In this document: in pieces, positions 26,194-36,034 of the stretch
Layout of the letters: the number at the start of each line of letters is the position of its first letter
Numbering within the stretch: the first letter of the stretch is position 1
NCBI GenBank assembly: GCA_011774835.1
Contig: JAACAK010000080.1
Coordinates: 1 to 64,000 of the forward strand
Origin: Candidatus Kutchimonas denitrificans
GTDB lineage: Bacteria; Gemmatimonadota; Gemmatimonadetes; Palauibacterales; KS3-K002
Reading direction: 5' to 3'
Length of the DNA: 64,000 nt
Position numbers and translations under genes: made by a program
Notes under the pieces: generated by a model
What the model was told of the DNA's origin: nothing
Seen by the model: only the letters and a program-made list of their open reading frames with translations
Database searches by the model: none

Positions 26194-28661
26194 GCGAGAG
26201 GAAGCGGGCCCGCGCACGGAAGCCGCGGCAGGAAGAGCCATCGCCGCCGGACACGACGCCGTCCCGACGTGGCTGGGCGGTGGGCGCGGCGGCGGTCCTC
26301 GTCGTGGCGGCGACCGTTCTTCTGGTGCAGGTGGCAAGGCGGGGGCCCGACGGTGGGGGGACGTTCCCCGTGCCGGGCCCGGCGATACTCGATACGGCCG
26401 CCTCGTTCGAGGATTTCGTCGGTTCGGACGAGTGCGAAGAGTGCCACAAGGCCGAATACGACGCGTGGGAGCGCTCGACCCACGGCAAGGCGGGTGGCGT
26501 CCCCGGCGATGTCCGGGTCATCGCGCCGTTCGACGGGGTGCCGATCCGCTTCGCGGATGCGATCGTCACGCCGCTGGCGGCCGAGGATGGCCGGCTGGGC
26601 TTTCGCGTCGTTCAGCGCGACGGCACGGAGCGGTTCTTCGAGGTCGCCGGCGTCGTCGGCGGCGGCCACATGGTCGGCGGCGGCACGCAGGCCTTCTTCT
26701 CACGGTTCCCCGACGGCACCTACCGCTTCCTCCCCTTCGACTACGTCCGACAGGAGGGCGTGTGGTTCTGCCAGACGGCCGGCCGCTCGAACCAGGGGTG
26801 GACGCCGATCAGGCCCGACATGGCCCTCTCCGACTGCAACGATTGGCCGCCGGTTCGCGTGTTGGGGAGCTACGAACGATTACGCAACTGTCAGAACTGT
26901 CACGGCAGCCAGATCGTTGTGAGATACGACTTCGAGGAGAAGCGGTACCGGACACGGTTCACCACGCTGGCCATCAACTGCGAATCGTGCCACGGCCCGG
27001 GTCGACGGCACATCGAGATCGCCGACTCGGACTCCATCGATCGGGTGACCGACATCGGCGTCGAGGCGCTGGCCACGCTAGACAAGGACGGCTCGCTGGG
27101 CGTCTGCTTCCAATGTCACGCGGTCAAGGCACAGCTGCGACCGGGGTTCATCTCGGGCCGGCCGCTGGAGGAGTCGTTCAGCGACCTGCTGCTACTGCTG
27201 AGCTACCGACCCTATTTCCCCGACGGCCGCATCCGAACCTTCGCCTACCAGCAGCAGCATCTCTACAGCGACTGCTACCTGAACGGGTCGATGACCTGCG
27301 TCGACTGCCACGACCCGCACAGCCAGAAATATCGCGACATCTGGGGCAGGCCCCTGGTCGGCCGTTTCAGCGACGGGCAGTGCTTGGACTGCCATCCCAG
27401 CAAGGCCGAGGAGGAAGAGATCGTCGCGGAGGAGCCCGACTCGATCTGGAGGGTCGAGATCGCCGGTCGGCCCCGGGCCGCGGCTGGCACGACGGTCCGG
27501 ATCAATGCCCACGGCCGTCACCGCGTCGGCACGCCCGGCAGTCGCTGCATCGACTGCCACATGCCGTACCTGCAGGAGCCGGACGTCGGACGCCGGCTTC
27601 GTTACTCCCGCTCGGATCACACGATCCCGATCCCGCGACCCCGTTTCGACGCGATGTTCGGCGTGGAGAACGCCTGCGTGAAGTGTCACCGTGGGCGGAC
27701 CTTCGGCGAAGTCCAGGCCCAGATGCGCGACTGGTACGGCGAGCTGAAGCCGCCCAAAGACCTCATCGCGGGGCTGTTGACCGCCCGAGGCGTCGAGGAT
27801 CCGGCCGAGGCCGCGCGCCTGATGCTTCTGCCCGAGGACGATTACGTCGCGCTTCAGTTCACGAACCTGTCCTATTACATGCTCACCTACCTTCGCCCCG
27901 ACATGTCCGTGCTGGCGGATGAAGCCGTCGAGCGGCTGCAGCGGTTGGCGGAGAGCGACGACCTCGATCTGAAGGCGCTGGCGCTGGCCAGCCTGCATCT
28001 GGCGCGCGGCGACGATCCGGACGTCCGGTCGTATCTCGCCGGACAGCTGCGTGGGTTGGGTCGGAAAGATCGTGATATCCGCCGCCGTTGGGTCTGGGTG
28101 CTCAACTTCCGTGGGGACGCGTATTCGGCGCGCGGCGAATACCAACGGGCCTTGGCGGCGTATCGGAAAGCTCTGGAGATCTTGCCCCACGACGCTAAGG
28201 TGCTGAGAAACGTCGGGATCGGCTACAGTAACCTGAACGACCATGGGTCGGCGTTGCGTTATCTGCGGCGCAGCGAGAACGCTAACCCGAACGACGTGTT
28301 GACCCTTGTGACGCTGGCGTTCGCCATGGCGGCGGGGGGCGATATGAACGGTGCGCTGAACCTCTATCGTCGGGCGATCGAGCTCAACCCGTGGGAGCCG
28401 ACGTCGTACTTCAGCCTGGGCAACGCGCTGCTGCGGGGTCGCCGGGTCGAGAACGCGATCGAGGCGTATCGGCGCGCCCTCGAGCTGGATCCCGGCATGG
28501 CGGAAGCCCACTTCGCCCTGGGCCGGATCTACTACCAGCTGAACCGCTACAACGAGGCGGCCGCGGCGCTGAGGCGGGGCCTGGAATTCGATCGCGGCAA
28601 CGAAGGCGCCCGACAGTTGCTGATGCGGTTGCGGGAGGAGGTCGAGACGCCTCCACCCTGA
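26190..28661 (+). CDS. Octahaem c-type cytochrome with C-terminal TPR repeats
   Basis: 823 residues. A basic N-terminus and one membrane helix (about 29-49) are followed by eight CxxCH sites at Cys82, 234, 264, 306, 370, 398, 453 and 496. The first has the c554-like context CHKAEYDAWERSTHGKA. From about 620 to the end are clear TPR units (EIDAL-like YRRALELDPGMAEAHFALG). Haem spacing and the shared DH-IP-PR motif before the last haem mark it as a paralogue of the protein at 20812-23115. It starts with GTG overlapping the dihaem gene. The electron acceptor or substrate is unknown. Confidence 0.9.
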   Translation: MSERKRARARKPRQEEPSPPDTTPSRRGWAVGAAAVLVVAATVLLVQVARRGPDGGGTFPVPGPAILDTAASFEDFVGSDECEECHKAEYDAWERSTHGKAGGVPGDVRVIAPFDGVPIRFADAIVTPLAAEDGRLGFRVVQRDGTERFFEVAGVVGGGHMVGGGTQAFFSRFPDGTYRFLPFDYVRQEGVWFCQTAGRSNQGWTPIRPDMALSDCNDWPPVRVLGSYERLRNCQNCHGSQIVVRYDFEEKRYRTRFTTLAINCESCHGPGRRHIEIADSDSIDRVTDIGVEALATLDKDGSLGVCFQCHAVKAQLRPGFISGRPLEESFSDLLLLLSYRPYFPDGRIRTFAYQQQHLYSDCYLNGSMTCVDCHDPHSQKYRDIWGRPLVGRFSDGQCLDCHPSKAEEEEIVAEEPDSIWRVEIAGRPRAAAGTTVRINAHGRHRVGTPGSRCIDCHMPYLQEPDVGRRLRYSRSDHTIPIPRPRFDAMFGVENACVKCHRGRTFGEVQAQMRDWYGELKPPKDLIAGLLTARGVEDPAEAARLMLLPEDDYVALQFTNLSYYMLTYLRPDMSVLADEAVERLQRLAESDDLDLKALALASLHLARGDDPDVRSYLAGQLRGLGRKDRDIRRRWVWVLNFRGDAYSARGEYQRALAAYRKALEILPHDAKVLRNVGIGYSNLNDHGSALRYLRRSENANPNDVLTLVTLAFAMAAGGDMNGALNLYRRAIELNPWEPTSYFSLGNALLRGRRVENAIEAYRRALELDPGMAEAHFALGRIYYQLNRYNEAAAALRRGLEFDRGNEGARQLLMRLREEVETPPP

Positions 28662-28821
28662 GCGCACAGGCGTCGCAGTCCGCGGTGGCCGTGTCCGTAT
28701 CCGGGACCGGCCTTCCCAGCGCCGCACATGTTTTCCCGGTCAACCGTCGAGTCGGTGGGGTCGTCGTTCGGGCGTTCGCTGGCATGTCGCTTGCCCATCT
28801 GAAACGGACACCCCTCGAGCG

Positions 28822-31260
28822 ATGGAGACCCCAGTGAACGCGCTTTTCAGAGACCTCCGGATCGCCGGCCGCAAGCTCCGCCGGACTCCCCTCTTCGCCA
28901 TCGTGACCGCCGTGACCGTGGGCGTCGGGCTTGCCGCGGTCGCCACGGCCTTCAGTGTGGTCAACTACCTGTTCCTGCAGCCGCTCCCGGGCATAGGAGA
29001 GCAGGAGCGGCTGGTGAACGTACATCGGGTCGAAGCGAGAGGTGATTTCGGCGGCTTCTCGTACCCGATGTATCGGGATGTGGCGGCGGGCGCTGCCGGC
29101 CTGATGGAAGTCGCGGCCTTCACCGATCACGGCTTCAGCCTCCGGGCGGGGGGCGCGGCGCAGCTGGTAGTCGGTCAGATCGTGACCGGGAACTACTTCC
29201 GCGTCCTGGATGTGGAGCCGGAGCTGGGCCGCCTTTTCGAGCCGGGTGAGCGCGGAGCGGGGTCGGAGCCGGTGGCCGTGATCGGCCACGGGATCTGGCA
29301 GCGAGAGTTCGGGGCGGACCCGACGGCCGTGGGGCGGGTCATCTGGCTGAACGGCCACCCGTTTACTGTCATCGGTGTGGCGCCGCCGGGCTTCAGCGGC
29401 ACTTTTCGCGGTTTCCCGTTCTCGGTCTGGGTGCCCATCGGGCAGTCCGGCAGGATCGCGCCGGAAGTCAGCCTGGCCGCGCGCGACCGTTACTGGCTGG
29501 AGGCCGTGGGTCGCTTGGAGGACCGGGTCTCGAGGGAAGAAGCCCGGGCGGCTATGGACGTGCTGGCCCGTCGCCTGGCGCCGCGCTACCCGCAGGCGCT
29601 GTCGAACGGCAGCCTGTCGATCAACCCGACGACCGGGCTCGAGGATTCGCTGCGGGGCGGAATCATCGGGCTGGTCGGCGTGGTGGCGGGGCTGGCGATC
29701 CTGCTGCTTCTCATCGCCGCCAGCAATGTGGCCGGCATGCTGCTCGTCCGGGGAGCGGCCCGGACACGCGAGTTCGCGGTCCGCAGCGCGCTCGGGTCGA
29801 GCCGCCGCACGATCGTTCGGCAGGTGGTGATCGAGACGCTCGTGTTGTTCCTGCCGGGCGCGGCGCTGGCCAGCCTGCTGGCCGCCTGGCTGGCCGCCGC
29901 GCTCCGCTCGTTCAACCCGCCGCTGCCCGTCCCGCTGGAGCTGAACTTTGCACCGGACGCCGGCGTGTTCGTCTTCGCGTTCGGGCTGGCGTTCGGACTC
30001 GCCCTGGCGGTCGGGCTGGTGCCGGCGCTCTCGTTGACACGACGCGACCTGGTCCCGGCCCTGAAATCGGGGGATGCGCGATCGGGCTCCGAGGGCTCGG
30101 GCTTGCGTCGGGCGTTCGTCGTCGGTCAGGTGGCGATGTCGACCGTGCTGCTGTTGACGACGGCGCTGCTGGCGCGATCGCTGCATCGAGCGGGGGCCGT
30201 CGATCCCGGCTTCCGCGCCGAGGGTCTGCACCTGGCCGACATCACGCTTTCTATTCTCGATTACAGCGAGGACGAGGGTCGGGCGTTTTACCGGGAGCTC
30301 ATGCGACGCGTGAACGCGAGGCCCGGGGTGGAGCGGGCGACGATCACGGCGCGTGTCCCGCTGGGGCTCGGCCGCAGCACGACCCGGGTCGCGGTGCCCG
30401 AGGAGGTGGCCCGAGACGTCGAGGGTACGACGGTCGATTTCACCATCGTGGGACCCGACTACTTCCGGACCCTGGAGGTCCCGCTGGTGACTGGCCGAAC
30501 GTTCCTGCCAGCGGACCGAGGGGACGCGTCGGCGGTAGCGATCGTCAACGAGACCCTGGCCCAGCGGCTCTGGCCCGGCGGTGATGCGCTGGGTCAGCGG
30601 ATCGTCCGGGACGGCGTCGAGCTGGAGGTGATCGGGGTGGCTGGGGACGGCAAGTATCGACGGCCCTGGGAGAGACCGCGACCGTACCTCTATATCCCGT
30701 TCGCCCAGGAGTATCGCTCGCGGATGGATCTCGTGGTCCGGGCCAGGTCGGGCTCCGAGGATGATGTGGCGGAGGCCATCCGCCAGGAGGTCCGCGCGCT
30801 CGAGCCCGACCTGCCAGTCGCTGCGGTGGTCCCGGTCTCGGAGTACATCGGGATCTCGGTGCTGCCGCAGCGGATCGCCGGCACCGTGGCAGGGGTTCTC
30901 GGGATCGTGGCGCTGCTCCTGGCCGCGGTCGGGCTGTACGCGGTGGTCGCGTTCGACTCGGTGCAGCGCCGACGCGAAATCGGGGTCCGCGTCGCTCTCG
31001 GCGCCAGCGGTCAAAGGGTGATACGTCTGGTGATCGGGCAGGGGTTGCGTCTCGGTGTCGCCGGTGTACTGCTGGGCGTGGTTCTTGGCGCGCTGGCGGT
31101 CAGGGCGCTGTCCGGCCTGGTCGTCGGGGTCAGCCTGACCGACCCGTTCAGCTTCCTGGCGGTCCCGACCCTGCTGCTGCTGACGGCGGTCGCCGCGAGC
31201 CTCGCCCCGGGCTGGCGCGCCATGCGCTCCGACCCGATGGCGGCTCTGAGGCAGGAGTGA
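28822..31260 (+). CDS. FtsX/MacB-like duplicated orphan ABC permease (ADOP type)
   Basis: 812 residues with eight hydrophobic helices in a 1+3 and 1+3 pattern and two periplasmic MacB-like domains (about 50-270 and 430-680). Motifs such as GNYFRVLDVEPELGR, WLNGHPFTVIGVAP, LLLIAASNVAGM and REIGVRVALGAS are characteristic. No ATPase is adjacent, as is usual for this orphan group known from Acidobacteriota and related phyla. The likely role is mechanotransmission or export of small or hydrophobic molecules. The substrate is unknown. The 160 bp before it show no gene. Confidence 0.9.
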   Translation: METPVNALFRDLRIAGRKLRRTPLFAIVTAVTVGVGLAAVATAFSVVNYLFLQPLPGIGEQERLVNVHRVEARGDFGGFSYPMYRDVAAGAAGLMEVAAFTDHGFSLRAGGAAQLVVGQIVTGNYFRVLDVEPELGRLFEPGERGAGSEPVAVIGHGIWQREFGADPTAVGRVIWLNGHPFTVIGVAPPGFSGTFRGFPFSVWVPIGQSGRIAPEVSLAARDRYWLEAVGRLEDRVSREEARAAMDVLARRLAPRYPQALSNGSLSINPTTGLEDSLRGGIIGLVGVVAGLAILLLLIAASNVAGMLLVRGAARTREFAVRSALGSSRRTIVRQVVIETLVLFLPGAALASLLAAWLAAALRSFNPPLPVPLELNFAPDAGVFVFAFGLAFGLALAVGLVPALSLTRRDLVPALKSGDARSGSEGSGLRRAFVVGQVAMSTVLLLTTALLARSLHRAGAVDPGFRAEGLHLADITLSILDYSEDEGRAFYRELMRRVNARPGVERATITARVPLGLGRSTTRVAVPEEVARDVEGTTVDFTIVGPDYFRTLEVPLVTGRTFLPADRGDASAVAIVNETLAQRLWPGGDALGQRIVRDGVELEVIGVAGDGKYRRPWERPRPYLYIPFAQEYRSRMDLVVRARSGSEDDVAEAIRQEVRALEPDLPVAAVVPVSEYIGISVLPQRIAGTVAGVLGIVALLLAAVGLYAVVAFDSVQRRREIGVRVALGASGQRVIRLVIGQGLRLGVAGVLLGVVLGALAVRALSGLVVGVSLTDPFSFLAVPTLLLLTAVAASLAPGWRAMRSDPMAALRQE

Positions 31261-31361
31261 CGATCGCGAACCGCGGGTGACCCTCAGACCACCGACCCGG
31301 CGTATCGCCGCCCGCCCCACATTGACTCCCGTTCATCCGCGCCGTCAATTGAAGTCGAGCG

Positions 31362-32303
31362 ATGGAAAAACTCGACTTCCAACGGGCGGCCGTGTTCGGC
31401 GCCACCGGTGCGACCGGGCGTGAGATCACGCGGGAGCTGCGACGCCGCGGGGTGGCGGTGCGGGCCGTCTCGCGCAGCTCGGAGAATCTGGCTCGTGATT
31501 TTGGCGAGCTGGACGTCGAGCCGCGCGCCGCCGACCTGAGCGAGCGCGAGGCCGCCGTCGGGGCCGCGGCGGGATGCGACCTGGTCTTCCACTGTGTCGG
31601 CCTGCCGGCCGACAGGTTCCCGCTGCACCTCCCCCTGACGCGGAACACGGTCGCCGCCATGGAGGCGCACGGCGCCCGGGGGGTGCTCGTGACCAGCTAC
31701 TGGTCGTACGGGCCCGGGGACGACGAGCCGATGCCCGAGGACCGGACGCCCGTCCCGGGCTCCGAGATGGCGCGGATCCGCAAGGAGCAGGAGGACGTGG
31801 TCCTGGGAGCGGGAGGGTGCGTGGCCCGACTGCCGGACTTCTACGGACCCGGTGCCGACCTCAGCCTCGCCAACGATGCGCTGCAGGCGCTGCAGGCGGG
31901 CAAGACCGTGACCTGGCCGGGGGATCCCGACGCGCGCCGCGACTTCGTCTTCGTCCCCGACACCGGGCCGGTACTCTGCGAGCTCGCCTCGCGGCCCCAG
32001 GCGTACGGCGGACCCTGGAACGTCCCGGGCTCGGGGGCCGAGACGCCACGGACCATATTGGAGTGCGGGGCGCGGATCCTGGGCGCCGAGCTCAAGTTGC
32101 GCCGGGGACGGCGCTGGATGCTGGAGCTGGCCGCTCTGTTCAACCGTCAGATCCGGGGTTTCCGTGACGTCTTCCCACTATACGAACGGCCGCTGATCCT
32201 CGATACGACCCGCATCCGCGAGCTCCTGGGAGACCTCCATCTGACCTCGTACGAGGACGGGATCCGTCAGTACTTCGCCTGGCTGGAGGACGAGCGGTCC
32301 TGA
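31362..32303 (+). CDS. NAD(P)-dependent epimerase/dehydratase-like protein
   Basis: 313 residues. The Rossmann loop AVFGATGATGREI (near 10-22) and VFHCVGLPADRF mark an extended or atypical SDR. The region SYWSYGPGDDEPM and RIRKEQEDVV sits where the active-site Tyr/Lys pair would be, and the Tyr-x3-Lys spacing is not canonical. The C-terminal half, with PGSGAETPRTILECG, is usual for sugar-nucleotide-type members. The substrate is unknown. It follows the permease by about 100 bp. Confidence 0.8.
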   Translation: MEKLDFQRAAVFGATGATGREITRELRRRGVAVRAVSRSSENLARDFGELDVEPRAADLSEREAAVGAAAGCDLVFHCVGLPADRFPLHLPLTRNTVAAMEAHGARGVLVTSYWSYGPGDDEPMPEDRTPVPGSEMARIRKEQEDVVLGAGGCVARLPDFYGPGADLSLANDALQALQAGKTVTWPGDPDARRDFVFVPDTGPVLCELASRPQAYGGPWNVPGSGAETPRTILECGARILGAELKLRRGRRWMLELAALFNRQIRGFRDVFPLYERPLILDTTRIRELLGDLHLTSYEDGIRQYFAWLEDERS

Positions 32304-32392
32304 ATCGCCATACGTGCCGTGCCCGGGGATCGTTGGGCGAGTAAATGGGGGCGACCGTAAATATTATGGCTAACTAGATATGGGAATATTGC

Positions 32393-32926
32393 TCACTCCG
32401 GCGGATCTCCGGCGATCGCTACGACCAGCTCGCGGCAGAAGTCAGGGATGTCTTCCACCACCCGACCCCAGACCAGGTTGCCGTCGCGGAACGCGGGCTC
32501 GTCGGCCCATGTGGCGCCGGCGTTCACCAGGTCGTCCTTGATGCCGGTGGATCCGGTGGCGCGATGGCCCTCCGCGATGCCGGCGCTGATCACCACCAGC
32601 CCGGCGTGGCAGATCGCGCCGACGATCTTGCCGCCCTCGTAGGCGTCACGCACCAGCTTCTTCACCCCGTCGAACCGCCGGAGCTTGTCGGGCGCCCAGC
32701 CGCCGGGCACCACGACCGCGTCGAAATCGGCGGCGCCGACCTCGTCGGCGGAAGTGTCGGGCCGGGCGGTGAGCCCGTGCTTGCCGCGGAACTCCGGCTG
32801 GCGGCCCGAACCAACCGCGACGACTTCGGCCCCCTCCTCGCGCAGGCGCATGACGGTGACCCAAAACTCGAGATCTTCGAACCCTTCTTCTACGAGAACG
32901 GCGACGCGTTTCCCTTCCAATCGCAT
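32393..32926 (-). CDS. DJ-1/PfpI-family protein
   Basis: 177 residues from ATG 32926, chosen because GGAGATGATGAG lies just before it and because RVAVLVEEGFEDLEF then starts the fold. The nucleophile elbow GAICHAG carries the conserved Cys, with the partner Glu in EEGFED. PfpI/YhbO-type members act as chaperone, glyoxalase or protein deglycase; which applies is not visible. It stands alone between convergent genes. Confidence 0.9.
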   Translation of the reverse strand: MRLEGKRVAVLVEEGFEDLEFWVTVMRLREEGAEVVAVGSGRQPEFRGKHGLTARPDTSADEVGAADFDAVVVPGGWAPDKLRRFDGVKKLVRDAYEGGKIVGAICHAGLVVISAGIAEGHRATGSTGIKDDLVNAGATWADEPAFRDGNLVWGRVVEDIPDFCRELVVAIAGDPPE

Positions 32927-33011
32927 CTCATCATCTCCGGCTTGCTGACAGGGGACATAGGGCGAAGCTAGCGGTCCCGGTGTGATCCGCAAACGCGCGC
33001 TCCGGATGCGA

Positions 33012-33039
33012 TTGCGTCTCGATCACGATCCCGTATTCT
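33012..33039 (+). promoter_or_regulatory. Possible promoter of the S9 peptidase gene
   Basis: TTGCGT (33012-33017), a 16-bp spacer and TATTCT (33034-33039) lie about 50 bp before the ATG at 33088, which has GGAGAG just upstream. The boxes match the sigma-70 consensus only partly. Confidence 0.4.
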
Positions 33040-33087
33040 AATCGCCGGGTTCCCAACCGATGAAAACTCGATTCCAGCGGAGAGACC

Positions 33088-36027
33088 ATGTACGCGTCTG
33101 CACCCAGACTCGCTCGCAGCTGCTCCCTGCTTCTCGTGGTCGCCTGCGCGGTCGCCGGGCCGCTCGAAGCTCAGGAGAATCGCACCCTCACTTTCGCCGA
33201 CCTGATGAAATTCAGGCAGATCGAGAACGCGTCGATCTCCAGAGACGGCCGCTGGATCGCGCTGGCGGCGGTCCCGGACCGGGGCGACGGCGAGGCCATC
33301 GTCGGTTCCACCGACGGGGAGATCCGCTACGCCGTGCCGCTGGGCGCCGCGCCGGTCATCTCGGGCGACGGTCGCTGGGTGGCGATGCGGCTGGAGCCGA
33401 CACTGGAGGAACGGGAGAAAGCCGAGAACGGCGAGGCCCCGCGGCCCGGGCTGGCGCTGCTGGCCACCCGGGACGGCGCCGTGACGACCTGGGAGGGGGT
33501 GCAGCGCTTCGCCTTCTCCGCCGACGGGAGGTGGCTGGCGCGTCTGCACCACGAGCCCCGGGACACCGCCGAAGCCGACGAAGAGGGAGCCGAGGCGGAG
33601 GCGGAGGTCGAAGCAGAGGAGCCGACGGAGCCGCAAGCCGAGGAAGGGGCGGCGGAAGAAGCGCGCCGGCGCGAGAAGCCCGGCACGCTTCTCGTGCTCC
33701 GCGACCTGGCGACGGGCGACGAGATCGAGGTCGAGCATGTCGCCACCTTCGCCTTCGACGAACAGGGGCGCTACCTGACATACATGGTGGCGTCGCCGGA
33801 CGGGTCCGGCGACGGCCTCTACCTGTTGGACCTGGCGGAACCGGGCTCGGTGCTGCCGCTGGATTCGGCGGCCTTCGCGCACATCGAGAGCTTGGCCTGG
33901 TGGGAGGACGGGCCGCGCCTGGCCTGGGTCTCGTCGATCGAAGACGAGGAGGGTGAAGCGGGACCGGGAACGCTGCGCCTGTGGCGCGACGGACGGACGA
34001 CGACCGCGGTCGACGCCGGGGATGTCCCCGAGGGGTGGACGCTGCCGGCGGACAACCGGCTGAGCTGGAGCGAGGACGGCGAGCGGCTCTTCTTCGGCTA
34101 CCGGCCGGCGGGGCCGAAAGATGATGAGGAGGAGCCGGAGGGGGTTCCCGGTCCCGCAGCCGACGAGCCCGGAGCCGAGACCGATACGGCGCAGGCCGAG
34201 GCGCCCTTCAACCCGTACGATCTCGACGCGATCCTCGCCGAGCGCGAGGTGGACGTCTGGCACACCGAAGACCCGCTGATCATCCCGAACCAGAAAGAGA
34301 TGTGGGAGAATCTGCAGCGGCAGACGTACGATGTCGTGTATCACCTGTCCCGGCGACGCGCCTTCCAGCTGGCCGACACGATCGTACAGCTGGGCGGCCG
34401 ACCGGAGACGGGAGAGCGGGCGCTGGGGTTCGCGTCGCGGCCGTACTTCAAGGAGCGCACCTGGGCAGGCTTCTTCTCGGACATATACGTGATCGACCTG
34501 GACGACGGCGAGCGGACGCGCGTCGTGGAGCGAGCGAGCGGCGGCGGTTCCACGGTGGGCAGCTGGTTCGGCGGCACCCGCACGGCGGGTGGCTGGATCA
34601 GCCTGGCGCCGAGCGGGCGGTATGTCGTCTACTTCAACGACCGGGAATGGCACCTGTACGATGCGGAGCACGGCACGACCCGGAACCTGACCCGCGGCAT
34701 GGACGTCGCCTTCCACGACATCGACCACGACTATCCCGACGAGCCCGGCGCCTACGGGGTCGGCGGCTGGATCGAGGACGATCGGGCCGTGCTGATCTAC
34801 GACAAGTACGACGTCTGGCAGTTCCCCGTGGGCGGCGGCGAGCCGGTGAACCTGACGGGCGGCCAGGGTCGGGCGGAACGGCGGATCTACCGGGTGCTGC
34901 CCGTCGATCCGGAGGTTGACGCGTACGAGAACGGCGCCTGGATCCACCTGGCCTCGTTCGGCGAGCTGGACAAGAGCTACGGGTTCTACCGGACCCGGGC
35001 CGGGCGTGGCGGTCTCGAGCGGCTGGCCGACGAGGGCCGCAAGTTCGTGTTCGAAGCCAAGGCCGAGGACGCCGATGTGCTGCTCTTCACCCGGGAGGAC
35101 TACGACGAGTTCCCCGACCTCTGGGTCGGCGATCTTTACTTCGGTGACAGACGAAAATTGACCGACGTGAACCCGCAGATGAGCGAGTTCGCTTGGGGCA
35201 CATCGGAGCTGATCGAGTGGACCTCCGACGACGGGGTCCCGCTGCACGGCGTGGTGATCAAGCCGGGGAACTACGAGGAAGGGAAGCGCTACCCCGTGCT
35301 GACGTACTTCTACCGCTTCTTCTCGCAGCGCCTGCACGAGTTCAACGAGCCGGTGGTGAACCACCGGCCCAGCTTCCCGGTCTACGCCTCGGACGGCTAC
35401 ATCGTCTTCCTGCCCGACGTCCGCTTCGAGGTGGGCCGGCCCGGGATCGCGTCGATGAAGAGCGTGGTCCCGGGGGTGAAGAAGCTGGTGGAGGTGGGCC
35501 TGGCCGACCCCGAGGCGCTGGGTCTGCACGGCCACTCGTGGAGCGGCTACACCACCTCGTTCATCGTGACCCAGACGGACATCTTCGCCGCGGCGGTGGC
35601 CGGCGCGCCGGTCTCGAACATGACCAGCGCCTACGGCGGCATCCGCTGGGGCAGCGGCCTGGCGCGCCAGTTCCAGTACGAGAAGAGCCAGAGCCGGCTG
35701 GGCGTCAGCCTGTGGGAGGACCGGTCCCGCTACATCGAGAACTCGCCGCTGTTCTACGCCGACCGGATCGAGACGCCGCTGGTCATCATGCACGGCGACG
35801 AGGACGGGGCGGTGCCCTGGTACCAGAGCATCGAGTTCTACCTGGGGCTGCGGCGCCTGGGCAAGCCGGCGGTCTTCCTCCAGTACCGGGACGAGCCGCA
35901 CCACCCGCAGAAGTACGCGAACAAGCTGGACTACTCGATCAAGATGAAGGAGTTCTTCGATCACTTCCTGAAGGGCGAACCGGCGCCGGAATGGTGGACG
36001 GAAGGAATACCGTACACCGGCAAGTGA
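33088..36027 (+). CDS. Secreted S9-family (prolyl oligopeptidase-like) peptidase
   Basis: 979 residues with a signal peptide (about 1-28, ending PLEAQEN). A long beta-propeller-like N-terminal part contains an acidic, Glu/Ala-rich insert (about 152-195). The C-terminal alpha/beta-hydrolase has the nucleophile in GHSWSGY, the acid in HGDEDGAVPW and the catalytic His in EPHHPQKY, in the S9 order Ser-Asp-His. It probably cleaves peptides in the periplasm or outside. A family A hairpin begins directly after its stop. The Ser box GHSWSG differs slightly from the usual GxSxGG. Confidence 0.9.
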   Translation: MYASAPRLARSCSLLLVVACAVAGPLEAQENRTLTFADLMKFRQIENASISRDGRWIALAAVPDRGDGEAIVGSTDGEIRYAVPLGAAPVISGDGRWVAMRLEPTLEEREKAENGEAPRPGLALLATRDGAVTTWEGVQRFAFSADGRWLARLHHEPRDTAEADEEGAEAEAEVEAEEPTEPQAEEGAAEEARRREKPGTLLVLRDLATGDEIEVEHVATFAFDEQGRYLTYMVASPDGSGDGLYLLDLAEPGSVLPLDSAAFAHIESLAWWEDGPRLAWVSSIEDEEGEAGPGTLRLWRDGRTTTAVDAGDVPEGWTLPADNRLSWSEDGERLFFGYRPAGPKDDEEEPEGVPGPAADEPGAETDTAQAEAPFNPYDLDAILAEREVDVWHTEDPLIIPNQKEMWENLQRQTYDVVYHLSRRRAFQLADTIVQLGGRPETGERALGFASRPYFKERTWAGFFSDIYVIDLDDGERTRVVERASGGGSTVGSWFGGTRTAGGWISLAPSGRYVVYFNDREWHLYDAEHGTTRNLTRGMDVAFHDIDHDYPDEPGAYGVGGWIEDDRAVLIYDKYDVWQFPVGGGEPVNLTGGQGRAERRIYRVLPVDPEVDAYENGAWIHLASFGELDKSYGFYRTRAGRGGLERLADEGRKFVFEAKAEDADVLLFTREDYDEFPDLWVGDLYFGDRRKLTDVNPQMSEFAWGTSELIEWTSDDGVPLHGVVIKPGNYEEGKRYPVLTYFYRFFSQRLHEFNEPVVNHRPSFPVYASDGYIVFLPDVRFEVGRPGIASMKSVVPGVKKLVEVGLADPEALGLHGHSWSGYTTSFIVTQTDIFAAAVAGAPVSNMTSAYGGIRWGSGLARQFQYEKSQSRLGVSLWEDRSRYIENSPLFYADRIETPLVIMHGDEDGAVPWYQSIEFYLGLRRLGKPAVFLQYRDEPHHPQKYANKLDYSIKMKEFFDHFLKGEPAPEWWTEGIPYTGK

Positions 36028-36034
36028 GGGGAGG

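Noticed and set aside
31322-31350. TTGACT-17-TCAATT promoter for the gene at 31362
   Set aside because: The -10 matches consensus at only three positions, so I did not list it.
28411-35964. Long antisense frames opposite the permease and the S9 peptidase
   Set aside because: Same reason: low-information, Arg/His/Gln-rich translation opposite clearly coding strands.
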